From the NCBI GenBank assembly GCA_959018755.1, contig CAUEMA010000007.1, forward strand, positions 38,618 to 102,617: a stretch of DNA of 64,000 bases, in the 5' to 3' direction. Shown piece by piece: positions 30,842-40,015 of the stretch (positions within the stretch are counted from its first letter, which is position 1; each line of letters begins with the position of its first letter). Position numbers and translations under genes: made by a program. Source of the DNA: an uncultured Collinsella sp. GTDB taxonomy: Bacteria; Actinomycetota; Coriobacteriia; Coriobacteriales; Coriobacteriaceae. The notes beneath the pieces were generated by a model. It did no database searches, was not told the origin of the DNA, and saw nothing but the letters and a program-made list of their open reading frames with translations.

Positions 30842-30859
30842 AACGTAAAGGGAACGTAA
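30842..30859 (-). promoter_or_regulatory. Candidate Pho box upstream of pgeF-pst
   Basis: On the minus strand TTACGTT occurs twice (30859-30853 and 30848-30842), exactly 11 bases apart. Tandem half-sites with an 11-bp period are the mark of PhoB/PhoP response-regulator binding. A TATCCT that could be a -10 lies further down toward pgeF. Confidence 0.5.
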
Positions 30860-30898
30860 GGAGATTGGAGGCTTTCGTTTACAAAGACGAAACACAAC

Positions 30899-30928
30899 AA
30901 AAAAGGGTACGCCCAATCGGACGCACCC
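30899..30928 (-). terminator. Intrinsic terminator after ftsZ
   Basis: On the minus strand GGGTGCGTCC-GATT-GGGCGTACCC forms a ten-pair stem (two G-U) followed by TTTTTTGTTG. It lies 26 bases past the ftsZ stop and closes the dcw cluster. Confidence 0.85.
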
Positions 30929-30953
30929 CATGCAGGTCGTTTAGAAAGACGAA

Positions 30954-32108
30954 CTAGAAGCTGCCGCGCTTGAGGAAGTCAGGAAGCTCAAACTGGTCGT
31001 TACCAAAGTTGGGGAGCTCGGTACCACCGACGTTGCGAGTCGGAGCAGCCTGAGCCGGGCTCGTGGCAGGAGCGGTGCGCTGCGGCTCGGCAGAAGCAGC
31101 GGCCTTGCTCTGGGACTGCTGAGCAGCGAAGAGCTCGTCCTGACGGTTGACGTTGGAGTCGGAGAAGCCCGTAGCGATAACGGTGATACGCACCTGATCG
31201 CCCAGGGACTCGTCTACAACGGTACCGAAGATGATGTTGGCCTCGGGGTCGACGGCGTTGGCGACAACATCGGCGGCGTCGCTGATCTCCTGGATGCCCA
31301 GGTCCTTGGAGCCGGCAATGGAAAGCAGGACGCGAGTGGCACCATCGATGGAGCTCTCGAGCAGCGGGCTGGAAATAGCCTGCTGGGCGGCGTCGACGGC
31401 ACGGGTGTCCCCAGAAGCGGTACCGATGCCCATCATAGCGGTACCGGCCTGCTTCATGATGGTCTTAACATCGGCGAAGTCCAAGTTGATGATACCGGGG
31501 ACGGTGATGAGGTCGGTGATGCCCTGGGTGCCCTGGGAAAGGACGCCATCGGCGATTGCAAAGGCCTCAAGCATGGTGGTCTTCTTCTCGGCAATGTCGA
31601 GCAGCTTGTCGTTAGGGATAACGATCATGGTGTCGACGCAGTCGGAAAGCGTCTTAATGCCTTCTTCGGCGCTCTTCTTGCGCTTGCGGCCCTCAAACGT
31701 AAAGGGTTTGGTCACGACGGCGACGGTCAGCGCGCCGACCTCGTTCATCGCGATATCGGCAACGATGGGAGCAGCGCCGGTGCCGGTGCCGCCGCCCTCG
31801 CCGCAGGTGATGAACACCATATCGGCGCCAGCGAGCGCCTCGGCGATGTCGTCGCGGGACTCATCGGCGGCCTTACGGCCGACCTCGGGGTTGGCGCCAG
31901 CGCCCAGGCCGCGGGTCAGGTCGGTGCCGATGTGCACCTTGATATCGGCATCAGAGATCGCGAGTGCCTGAGCATCGGTGTTGATGGCAACAAACTCGAC
32001 GCCGCGGATGCCCTCTTCGATCATTCGATTGACCGCGTTGGTACCGCCGCCGCCGACGCCGACCACCTTAATGACGGCAAGGTAGTTGTTGATCTCTGTC
32101 TCGTGCAT
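30954..32108 (-). CDS. ftsZ: Cell-division GTPase FtsZ
   Basis: A 384-residue tubulin homologue: VVGVGGGGTNAVNRMIEEGI, GLGAGANPEVGRKAADESRD, the GTP loop ITCGEGGGTGTGAAPIVADI, and NLDFADVKTIMKQAGTAMMG (T7/synergy region). After a ~50-residue linker the C-terminal peptide ELPDFLKRGSF docks SepF. ATG 32108 has CGGAGGACC upstream. It is separated from ftsQ by 198 bases, so it probably has its own promoter. Confidence 0.98.
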   Translation of the reverse strand: MHETEINNYLAVIKVVGVGGGGTNAVNRMIEEGIRGVEFVAINTDAQALAISDADIKVHIGTDLTRGLGAGANPEVGRKAADESRDDIAEALAGADMVFITCGEGGGTGTGAAPIVADIAMNEVGALTVAVVTKPFTFEGRKRKKSAEEGIKTLSDCVDTMIVIPNDKLLDIAEKKTTMLEAFAIADGVLSQGTQGITDLITVPGIINLDFADVKTIMKQAGTAMMGIGTASGDTRAVDAAQQAISSPLLESSIDGATRVLLSIAGSKDLGIQEISDAADVVANAVDPEANIIFGTVVDESLGDQVRITVIATGFSDSNVNRQDELFAAQQSQSKAAASAEPQRTAPATSPAQAAPTRNVGGTELPNFGNDQFELPDFLKRGSF

Positions 32109-32306
32109 GTCGGTCCTCCGAACAAAGGTTATAGCCATAGCATGGGTTGACCCCTGCGCACATTAACCTTCAAGTTGAAAGTAAATGCAAAGGTAAACCG
32201 TATTATGTTTGCACATTATGAACGCATCAGTCAAATAATTGACGGTGAAAACCAAACAAACCAGATAAACGGCGCGGTATGCCCCGTCAACAAAGGCTAG
32301 AAGACG

Positions 32307-33575
32307 CTACGAGGTCGGCGCGTTCCTAAACGTATAGTTGCCAGGAGATCGAACATTTATATACGTCACGCCCTCCACCTGCGAAAGCAGCTTGGTAACG
32401 ATACGCTCCTTTTTGGCAATATCATCCGAATCTCCGAGCGACACCTCGATACCGTTATCGAGGTTCGCCGAGATGGCCTCGACCGAGGGCGTGGAAATAT
32501 CCTTGACCTGGCCCAAGAACTCGCTCGAGAATCCGCGGACGTAATCCAGACCGGCCTTGACTGCCTTGGAATTTACCGCTTGCCCCGAAACCGGTGCGAC
32601 ATCGGCCGAGGCATCGGTCAGCAGCACGGCACCGTAATGCTTGGCGAGTGCCAGGGCGGCATCGATGCCGGTCAGGGTGTTGGCACCCTCCCCCGTTGCG
32701 GTGACGTTGCCCTGGTCGTCAACATCGACCGAGGTAGACAGCGGCGCAATCCACGTGTCATCGTCCCCGATGGCCCACGCAAGATCGTCGGAGCTAATGT
32801 AGGCGATTGCGATAACCTTGCGTTCCGTCGGCGTGATGATGAGCGTATGGGGAAATTGACGCTGGACATCCACGCCCGAGACCCACGGATTTTGCTTGAG
32901 GCCCTCGGTGATCTGGTCGGAATTCACATTGAACAGCGACGTGTTCTCGGGCAGATCGATCAGTTGGATAGCATCGTGCTTGGTCACATGCTCGCTGCCC
33001 CGAATCTGAATATCGGTGGCGGCGAACAGGCCTGAGTTAATGACAACGATGGCAACGACCGCAAGCACTGCCAAAGCAGCAAGGATGCCGCCCATGATTT
33101 TACCCTTGCCCTTAACGGCAGAAGCGGCACCCGTCGCATGATTTGCCAGGGCGCCGATCGATGACAGCGGATTGAAGCCTTTTTTGCCCGATTGCGGTTT
33201 TGCGGAGGCCGACACCGACGTCAACATACGTGGCTTCGATGCACCCAGCACGCGACCGGGACGCGTCGCCTTTGCCCCCAACGAGGGCGTGGGCAAAGCC
33301 ATGGGACGAGAAGGCTTGGCGCCCGTCGCCGGTTTGGACGTTACCGAGGGACGTGCCGCCGGACGAGCAACCTTTTTGGCCGCGGGCCGTCCGCCAAGTT
33401 GCGAGCCGGCAGCCGAACGCTTGGAAGACCGCACGGACCCGACGGTCTTAGAAGGCATGACGGATTTACGTTGAGACTGGGACGGTGCGCCGGAACGCCC
33501 TCCGGCGCGGCGGAAGGTTGGTTTCGATGCTCTAGAAGCCGAGGAATTTAACTTCCGGTCTGAGCTCGATGCCAT
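32307..33575 (-). CDS. ftsQ: Cell-division protein FtsQ/DivIB
   Basis: A 422-residue bitopic protein. Residues 1-165 are a long basic Ser/Lys/Pro/Ala-rich cytoplasmic region, much longer than usual. One transmembrane helix follows (IMGGILAALAVLAVVAIVVI), then a POTRA domain (FAATDIQIRGSEHVTKHDAI, SLFNVNSDQITEGLKQNPWV) and the beta domain. It links the FtsL/B complex to septal synthesis. The start overlaps the end of murB by 44 bases. Confidence 0.9.
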   Translation of the reverse strand: MASSSDRKLNSSASRASKPTFRRAGGRSGAPSQSQRKSVMPSKTVGSVRSSKRSAAGSQLGGRPAAKKVARPAARPSVTSKPATGAKPSRPMALPTPSLGAKATRPGRVLGASKPRMLTSVSASAKPQSGKKGFNPLSSIGALANHATGAASAVKGKGKIMGGILAALAVLAVVAIVVINSGLFAATDIQIRGSEHVTKHDAIQLIDLPENTSLFNVNSDQITEGLKQNPWVSGVDVQRQFPHTLIITPTERKVIAIAYISSDDLAWAIGDDDTWIAPLSTSVDVDDQGNVTATGEGANTLTGIDAALALAKHYGAVLLTDASADVAPVSGQAVNSKAVKAGLDYVRGFSSEFLGQVKDISTPSVEAISANLDNGIEVSLGDSDDIAKKERIVTKLLSQVEGVTYINVRSPGNYTFRNAPTS

Positions 33576-34443
33576 ACGCCTCCCTCACCTTTCCGTGCAC
33601 ATGTCTGATAACCGCGGCCACGTCATCGGCCGAGGCGGTTCCGTTATTAACGATAAAATTAGCGTGTACGGGAGAAACTTCCGCGCCGCCAACCGAAAAA
33701 CCCTTTAATCCACAATCCTCGATAAGCTTTCCCACGCTCGCATCGCGCGGGTTGCGAAAGACCGACCCGCAGGATGCACAGCCCATGGGCTGTGTTCGCT
33801 TGCGCCGCGTCAGGTACCGCTCCATACGCTCACGGATATCGGCCTTGGGCGCAGGTTTGAGCTTGAGCACGCATTCCAAAATGATCTCGTTGCGCGGCAA
33901 GCTGCATTCACGGTAGCCCCAAGCGATCTCCGAGCCCGCGTAATGCTTAATTCCGGAGCCCGGGTCGAATGTAACGACATCTTCGACCAGCGAGCCAATC
34001 CACTCGGTTCGCGTGCCGGCGTTCATGGACAAAGCGCCGCCAACGGAGCCGGGAATACCGACCGCAAACTCAAGGCCCGAAAGGCTGCGTGACAGCGCCT
34101 CGTTGACCAGGCGTGCGAACATCACGCCCGCACCGACCGTCAGCGTACAACCGTCATCGGCGACAACCGTACGCTGAAACTCGCGCCCCAGCGAAATAAC
34201 GGCACCGCGATAGCCCGCATCGGCAACAAGCAGATTAGACCCCTTGCCGATAATGACCCACGGCACCTGCTCACGGTCGAGCACCGCCACGGCGCGGCGC
34301 AGGGCATGATAGCTGTGACACGTCACAAAGAGGTCCGCCTTGCCACCGATACGATAGCTCGTATGGCGCGCGAGGCGTTCATCCTCGATTACGTCCGTAT
34401 CGATCATGCCCGAAAGCGCCATGACGGCGTTAAACAAACCCAT
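33532..34443 (-). CDS. murB: UDP-N-acetylenolpyruvoylglucosamine reductase MurB
   Basis: A 303-residue FAD enzyme: ARHTSYRIGGKADLFVTCHS, VIIGKGSNLLVADAGYRGAV (FAD binding), FAVGIPGSVGGALSMNAGTR, and the catalytic Ser/Glu region MGCASCGSVFRNPRDASVGK with SPVHANFIVNNGTASADDVA. It makes UDP-MurNAc. Lies between murC and ftsQ. Confidence 0.97.
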   Translation of the reverse strand: MGLFNAVMALSGMIDTDVIEDERLARHTSYRIGGKADLFVTCHSYHALRRAVAVLDREQVPWVIIGKGSNLLVADAGYRGAVISLGREFQRTVVADDGCTLTVGAGVMFARLVNEALSRSLSGLEFAVGIPGSVGGALSMNAGTRTEWIGSLVEDVVTFDPGSGIKHYAGSEIAWGYRECSLPRNEIILECVLKLKPAPKADIRERMERYLTRRKRTQPMGCASCGSVFRNPRDASVGKLIEDCGLKGFSVGGAEVSPVHANFIVNNGTASADDVAAVIRHVHGKVREAYGIELRPEVKFLGF

Positions 34444-34448
34444 GGGGT

Positions 34449-35867
34449 TTAAGCGTCCTTCTTGGCAGTCAGATACTCGATGAACTCGGGGCCGACCGTC
34501 GTGACGTCGCCGGCGCCCATGGTAAGCAGCAAATCGCCCTCGCCCACCATCTTCTCGAGCTCCTCGTTGAGCTCAAGACGGCTCGAGCAGTACACGACCT
34601 CCTTACCGGGGTGCTTGGCGCGCACGGTATCGGCGAGCATCTTGGACGTGACACCTGGGATGGGCATCTCGCCGGCAGAAAACACGTCAATTAACAGCAG
34701 CTTGTCGGCATTGGCGAAGGCATCGGCAAAGTCGTCGCACAGAGCCTGCAGACGCGAGTAGCGGTGCGGCTGAAACACGACGTCGACATGCTTGTAGCCA
34801 AGCGACGAAGCGGCAGCGAGGGTCGCCTTGACCTCGGTGGGGTGATGGCCGTAGTCATCGACCACGGTAATACCATCGATATCGCCCACATGGGTAAAGC
34901 GGCGGCGGACGCCCTCAAAGCTCGAAAGCGCCTTTGCGGCAGCGTCGATATCGAGCCCCAGAACATGAGCGACCGTAAGAACCGCCGTGGCGTTGAGCAT
35001 GTTGTGGCGACCGGGGTTGCTCTTAATCTCGACGGCGTGCTCGGTGCCGTCCTCAAAGCGGACGACAAAATCACTCTGGATGCCTCGGACGTCCGGATGC
35101 ACGCAGACGATGTCGTTGGTCTCGGCAAAACCATAGGAAAGCACGCGGCGACCGGTCGACCTGGCAAGCTCGACCAGATGCGGGTCCTCACCACAGACGA
35201 TGACCGTGCCGTCCTCGCCCACCAGACTCATAAACTTGGCGAAGGTGGCCTCGATCTCCTCGATACCCGAGTAGTGATCGAGGTGGTCGGCCTCGACGTT
35301 GGTCACGATGACCACGTTGGGGTTAAGGAACAGGAAGGAGCTGTCGGACTCATCCGCCTCGGCGACAAAATAGTCGCCCGAGCCGTTCTTGCCGTTGGTA
35401 TCGTAGCCCTCGACAATGCCACCGATCAGGAAGCTGGGGTCCAGACCCATGCGGTCGAGCATGGTGGCGCACATCGAAGAGGTCGTGGTCTTGCCGTGAG
35501 TACCGGCAACGGCAACGGTGGTGTAGCCGTGGCCCAGAGCCGAGAGCATCTTGGCGCGAGGCCACACGGGAATACCCAACTCGCGCGCACGGACGAGCTC
35601 GGGGTTGGACTCGGGAATAGCGGTAGAGACCACGACGACGTCAGGCTTGACCTCGTCGATGGTGGCAGCCTCATGGCCCACATGCACCTTCACGCCGGCG
35701 CGGGTAAGCTGGCGAATGTAGCGCGACGTCTTAAGGTCGGAGCCGGTAACGACATAGCCGCGCTCGTGAAGGACGAGGGCGATGCCGCTCATGCCGGCGC
35801 CACCGATACCGATAAAATGGGCGCTCTTGAACTCGGGCGCGGAGGTTGCAGTCTTGGAATCAGCCAT
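34449..35867 (-). CDS. murC: UDP-N-acetylmuramate-L-alanine ligase MurC
   Basis: A 472-residue Mur ligase: N-terminal Rossmann motif AHFIGIGGAGMSGIALVLHE, ATP site VAVAGTHGKTTTSSMCATML, central NVVIVTNVEADHLDHYSGIE, and C-terminal VVDDYGHHPTEVKATLAAAS. Adds the first L-Ala of the stem peptide. ATG 35867 (MADSKTATS) is chosen; nine extra codons upstream lack a ribosome site. Confidence 0.97.
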   Translation of the reverse strand: MADSKTATSAPEFKSAHFIGIGGAGMSGIALVLHERGYVVTGSDLKTSRYIRQLTRAGVKVHVGHEAATIDEVKPDVVVVSTAIPESNPELVRARELGIPVWPRAKMLSALGHGYTTVAVAGTHGKTTTSSMCATMLDRMGLDPSFLIGGIVEGYDTNGKNGSGDYFVAEADESDSSFLFLNPNVVIVTNVEADHLDHYSGIEEIEATFAKFMSLVGEDGTVIVCGEDPHLVELARSTGRRVLSYGFAETNDIVCVHPDVRGIQSDFVVRFEDGTEHAVEIKSNPGRHNMLNATAVLTVAHVLGLDIDAAAKALSSFEGVRRRFTHVGDIDGITVVDDYGHHPTEVKATLAAASSLGYKHVDVVFQPHRYSRLQALCDDFADAFANADKLLLIDVFSAGEMPIPGVTSKMLADTVRAKHPGKEVVYCSSRLELNEELEKMVGEGDLLLTMGAGDVTTVGPEFIEYLTAKKDA

Positions 35868-35964
35868 GTGCTCGTGTACTCCTTGCGTAAACACTGCCTG
35901 TAACCCGTTTACTTTACCGCACCTACCGCATCCGCGCGAGGGCGACCCGCGATATCCCGTCTAA

Positions 35965-37080
35965 CTAACGCAATCCTTCTACCGCGTCCGCCAAAAGGAC
36001 GGCAGCGCGGTCTTGGGCCAAACCGCGAGCCGCCTGGCGCATGGCATCGCGCGCCTGCGCATCATCGATAAGATGCAGCAGCTCATCGGCAAACGCCTGG
36101 GTGTCGATATCGACATCGGCGCAGAGCACGCCGGCACCGGCATCGACCAGATAGCGGGCATTGGTGGTCTGATGATCGGCCGTCGCATGCGGATACGGCA
36201 CCAGCACCGAAGGAACGGCAAGAGCGGCAATCTCGGCGACGCTCGAAGCGCCCGAGCGCGAGAGGACCAAATCGGCCGCAGCCAGCATATCGCCCATATT
36301 GTCAATGTAGGGCTGGACGCGATACCGTTTCGCCTCCTCGGGCGTCAGGGCAAGAGCGCGCTCGGTGTCCTCAAAGCCATCGGCGCCCGTCGAATGCAAA
36401 ACATAGAGATTCTCGCGCGAGAGCAACTCGTTTTTAAGCGAAGCCACGCGCTCATTAAGATGCTGGGCACCAAGTGAGCCGCCAAACACCAGCAGGAGCG
36501 TGGTGTCCTCGGGCACATCAAGGGCCCTGCGGCCGCGGACTCGATCACCCTCGATCACAGAACGGCGCACGGGGTTGCCGGTCATGAGCACATGGTCAGG
36601 ATCGCCCTCGCGCTCAAACACGGAACGCGCTGCCGGCACCGAGATGCAAACGCGGGCGGCATGCGAACTCATCATCTTGTTAGCAAGGCCCGGGACGGAA
36701 TTCTGTTCGTGCAGCAGATACGGAATGCCCGCGTCCTTGCACCAGCCCAGAAGCGGGACCTCGACATAGGCGCCAAAACCTATGGCGACATCGGGCTTGC
36801 GGGCTTTAGAAAAATGGTTGCCGAGCGCGCGCTTCGCCTTATAGACACGCCACAGCGAGCTCAATGCTGTCCAAGGGCAAGAGCGGTCGAAGCCCGTAAC
36901 CGTAATCGGTACAAAATCAAACCCAGCCTCGGGAACCAGACGACCCTCGAGCTTATGCGACTGACCCACAAATACAACGTGGTGGCCACGGTCGCGCAGC
37001 TCCTCGGCCAAGGCAAGTGCGGGGTTGATATGTCCCGCCGTGCCGCCGGCTGCGACAGCAACGGTCATCTTATCGGTCAT
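35965..37080 (-). CDS. murG: UDP-GlcNAc:lipid I transferase MurG
   Basis: A 371-residue GT-B glycosyltransferase. N-terminal VAVAAGGTAGHINPALALAE, lipid-I face LLHEQNSVPGLANKMMSSHA, and the donor site LLLVFGGSLGAQHLNERVAS with RSGASSVAEIAALAVPSVLV and PYPHATADHQTTNARYLVDA. Converts lipid I to lipid II at the membrane. Start overlaps the ftsW stop by 11 bases. Confidence 0.97.
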   Translation of the reverse strand: MTDKMTVAVAAGGTAGHINPALALAEELRDRGHHVVFVGQSHKLEGRLVPEAGFDFVPITVTGFDRSCPWTALSSLWRVYKAKRALGNHFSKARKPDVAIGFGAYVEVPLLGWCKDAGIPYLLHEQNSVPGLANKMMSSHAARVCISVPAARSVFEREGDPDHVLMTGNPVRRSVIEGDRVRGRRALDVPEDTTLLLVFGGSLGAQHLNERVASLKNELLSRENLYVLHSTGADGFEDTERALALTPEEAKRYRVQPYIDNMGDMLAAADLVLSRSGASSVAEIAALAVPSVLVPYPHATADHQTTNARYLVDAGAGVLCADVDIDTQAFADELLHLIDDAQARDAMRQAARGLAQDRAAVLLADAVEGLR

Positions 37081-38590
37081 GGTAGTCCCTTCGTACGCGC
37101 GGCCCCTGGTCGTCGGTGCGCAAGCGCGTCGACGGGTCCGAATTCAGGTCGATTCGATTATATCCGCCACCCGCATTGCGCGGCGTCGGTCGTTGCGGGC
37201 GACCCTGTGGCGCCGAGCGTGGCCGGAGACGGGCATCCGACTCCGAAGCAAAACCGTTCAAGACGGTAAAGCCGCCACGCGACGAGCGCTCCCCGCGTGC
37301 ATGGGGAACCCCGGCAGTGCTCTCGTCCATAACGGCAAAGCTATCGCGGCGACGATCGTATTCATCGCGTCGAGCGCTCTCGTGCGAGACGCGCAAGATA
37401 AGCCCGGCGAGCATGAGCGACACGATAATCGAAGAGCCACCATAGCTGATAAACGGCAGCGGCTTGCCCGTCATGGGAAACACGTTGAGAATACCCAGCG
37501 CGTTGATCAAAAACTGCACCGCGAGGATAACCGCAGAGCCCGAAGCCATAAGCGCCCCACGACGATCGGTAGCTTGCTCGGCGATTCGAAACGCTGAGTA
37601 GATCAGCATCGCAAACACCAAGAAAAACAGCAGCGTCCCCAAAAAGCCAACTTCCTCGCCAATGATGGCCAGGATGTAGTCGTTGTGCGCCTCGGGCAAA
37701 TACGAGTACTTCATGGTTGAGTTGCCGATACCGCGGCCGAACAGTCCGCCCGAAGCAAACGCCATAATGGCGAGCGTTGCCTGATACCCGTCTCCATATT
37801 CATCTGCCCAAGGATTCAAGAGAACCTGAATGCGCACCATACGGTACGGCTCGACGACAAGAGCGATCACGATGATGACGGCGCCAGCAAGAATCGCACC
37901 GATAATGAACTTTGGGTCAAGGCCGGCAAAGAGCGCCATGCACATAATCGTCAACAGAATAATCAGGATGGTGCCAAAGTCGGGCTGAATAAAAATCAAG
38001 ACGAGCGATGCGCCCAAATAGAAGCCCATGCCCTTAAGGAACTCATTGATGTTGCCACCGGGCGAAAACACGCGGTCGAGCATGATGGCCGAATAGGCAA
38101 TGGCAAACGGCTTGAGAAACTCCGATGGCTGAAACTGAATGCCGGCAATGCTCAGCCAACGCGTAGCACCACGGCTGCCGCTACCAAAGAGGAACACCGC
38201 AAACAGCAAGATCATCATAGCGATAAGAGCAAGTTTAAGCGCCCCTTCGCCAAACCAGCTATCGGGTGCAACGCGCGCGATGAACTCGAGGGCAGCAACA
38301 CCGACGACCGTGAACATAAACTGTCGAAATAAAAAGTAGGTCGCGGAGTCGTTCTCGTGAAGCGCCTCGACTGAAGATGCCGAGTACACCATAAGCAGGC
38401 CAAAACAGACCAGCGAGAACAGGCAGGTCAAAAAGACCAGGCGGGGTCGCATGATACGTGCGGGGACGCCGGCGATATAACGTTCGCCGATGCCCTGCGT
38501 GCCACGACCGGCGCGCGGCGTGCTGCGCTGCGAGGAAGCACGGTCCGAGTCGGGCCTCCTCATATTCTGTCGGGGGCTCTCCTCTCTCAC
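37070..38590 (-). CDS. ftsW: Septal SEDS glycosyltransferase FtsW
   Basis: A protein of about 506 residues with ten predicted transmembrane helices. SEDS markers: SGSRGATRWLSIAGIQFQPS, FIQPDFGTILIILLTIMCMA with the catalytic Asp region, YSYLPEAHNDYILAIIGEEV, and KPLPFISYGGSSIIVSLMLA. Arg-rich cytoplasmic tails occur at both ends; the C-terminal one is ~110 residues, longer than usual. Pairs with FtsI to build septal glycan. Start could be GTG 38590 (AGGGG upstream) or ATG 38563. Confidence 0.95.
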   Translation of the reverse strand: MREESPRQNMRRPDSDRASSQRSTPRAGRGTQGIGERYIAGVPARIMRPRLVFLTCLFSLVCFGLLMVYSASSVEALHENDSATYFLFRQFMFTVVGVAALEFIARVAPDSWFGEGALKLALIAMMILLFAVFLFGSGSRGATRWLSIAGIQFQPSEFLKPFAIAYSAIMLDRVFSPGGNINEFLKGMGFYLGASLVLIFIQPDFGTILIILLTIMCMALFAGLDPKFIIGAILAGAVIIVIALVVEPYRMVRIQVLLNPWADEYGDGYQATLAIMAFASGGLFGRGIGNSTMKYSYLPEAHNDYILAIIGEEVGFLGTLLFFLVFAMLIYSAFRIAEQATDRRGALMASGSAVILAVQFLINALGILNVFPMTGKPLPFISYGGSSIIVSLMLAGLILRVSHESARRDEYDRRRDSFAVMDESTAGVPHARGERSSRGGFTVLNGFASESDARLRPRSAPQGRPQRPTPRNAGGGYNRIDLNSDPSTRLRTDDQGPRVRRDYHDR

Positions 38591-38599
38591 CGGCAACCC

Positions 38600-40006
38600 C
38601 TATTCCGTTTGCGTATTGGACGCAGCGGCAAGCTGGGCCACATAGTCCTTAAACACGCGGCCGCGCTCCTCGTAGCCCGAGAACTCATCAAACGAAGAGC
38701 AGGCGGGCGACAGTAAGATCACATCGCCGCGGCTCGACAGCGAACGGGCAACGTCCACGGCATCGCGCAGGTCCTCGGCCTGGGCGATATCGACATCACC
38801 GTCGACATCCGCTTCGTCCATAGCGGCGGTAAAGCGCTCGCGCGCGTCTCCAAAGCAGACCACCGAGCGAACGTTATCCATCACAACGCGGGCAAAGGAC
38901 TCGAGCGGCGTGCCCTTATCGTGACCGCCGAGCAGCAAGATCACATCGTCATCGGGAAATGCCGTCAGGGCCTTTTCGACCGCATCGGTGTTCGTTGCCT
39001 TGGAATCGTTGACATAGCGCACGCCATCGATCTCGCCACAGGGCTCAACGCGGTGCTCCAGCGGCTGGAACGAGACCAGGCCGCGACACACACCGTCAAC
39101 ATCGGCGCCGACCGTCAGGGCCGCCGTGGCAGCACACAGGGCATTGATTACATTGTGATGGCCCGAAATCTTAAGCTCGGACGTATCGACGAGCGGGGTC
39201 TCGACGCCCTTCAGGCGAACGACCATCTTGCCATCGCGCACAAATGCGGCGTCCTCGCCCGCAGGCTCGTCAAAAGCAACCTTGCAGATGCGACGGCCCG
39301 GAACATAGATGTACTCATCGAACTCGTGGATACCGGCATCCTCGACGTCAACAATCACCAGGTCATCGTCGACCATATTCTCGAAGAGCTTAATCTTGGC
39401 GAGCGCATAGTTCTTATGGCTCTTATGCCAGCCCAGATGGTCGGGGGTAATGTTGAGTAGCACCGCCACACGGGGGTGAAGCTCCTGGGTCGTTGCGATC
39501 TGATAGCTCGAAAGCTCCGCCACAAACCACTCGTTATGCGCGCGGCCATCGATCTCGTTCACCGGAGGCTCACCGATATTGCCGACAGCAACGCTCGCCT
39601 CGCCCGCCGCCTTAAGCAGGTAGTCGGTCAGCGACGTGGTGGTCGTCTTGCCGTTGGTGCCCGTAATGGCAATCCAATTTTGGGGAGACAGGCGGTAGGC
39701 AAACTCGGGCTCACCCATAATCTGGGCAGCGTGATCGCGGCCAGCCTTAAAGAATGCCGAGAACTCCGAGATGCCCGGACACGTCACGCATACATCAAAC
39801 GCGCCCTCGACCTGCTCGGTTCCGTAGACAAACGATGCCCCGTGCGCCTCGAGCGAGCGCGTGGCATCGTTGGGCTCGGATGTGCCGCCACCGTAAACGG
39901 TAACGGCACTCACGCGCTCGGGATGCGCAAGCGCCCAGCGAGCGACATCAAGACCGGACTTACCCTGGCCCAAAACGAGCAAGCTAAAGACATCAGCAAG
40001 AGGCAT
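38600..40006 (-). CDS. murD: UDP-MurNAc-L-Ala:D-Glu ligase MurD
   Basis: A 468-residue Mur ligase: FSLLVLGQGKSGLDVARWAL, ATP site IAITGTNGKTTTTSLTDYLL, VAVLLNITPDHLGWHKSHKN, then YVNDSKATNTDAVEKALTAF and ILLLGGHDKGTPL in the third domain. Adds D-Glu. Ten bases separate it from mraY. Confidence 0.96.
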   Translation of the reverse strand: MPLADVFSLLVLGQGKSGLDVARWALAHPERVSAVTVYGGGTSEPNDATRSLEAHGASFVYGTEQVEGAFDVCVTCPGISEFSAFFKAGRDHAAQIMGEPEFAYRLSPQNWIAITGTNGKTTTTSLTDYLLKAAGEASVAVGNIGEPPVNEIDGRAHNEWFVAELSSYQIATTQELHPRVAVLLNITPDHLGWHKSHKNYALAKIKLFENMVDDDLVIVDVEDAGIHEFDEYIYVPGRRICKVAFDEPAGEDAAFVRDGKMVVRLKGVETPLVDTSELKISGHHNVINALCAATAALTVGADVDGVCRGLVSFQPLEHRVEPCGEIDGVRYVNDSKATNTDAVEKALTAFPDDDVILLLGGHDKGTPLESFARVVMDNVRSVVCFGDARERFTAAMDEADVDGDVDIAQAEDLRDAVDVARSLSSRGDVILLSPACSSFDEFSGYEERGRVFKDYVAQLAAASNTQTE

Positions 40007-40015
40007 GAAAGACCA

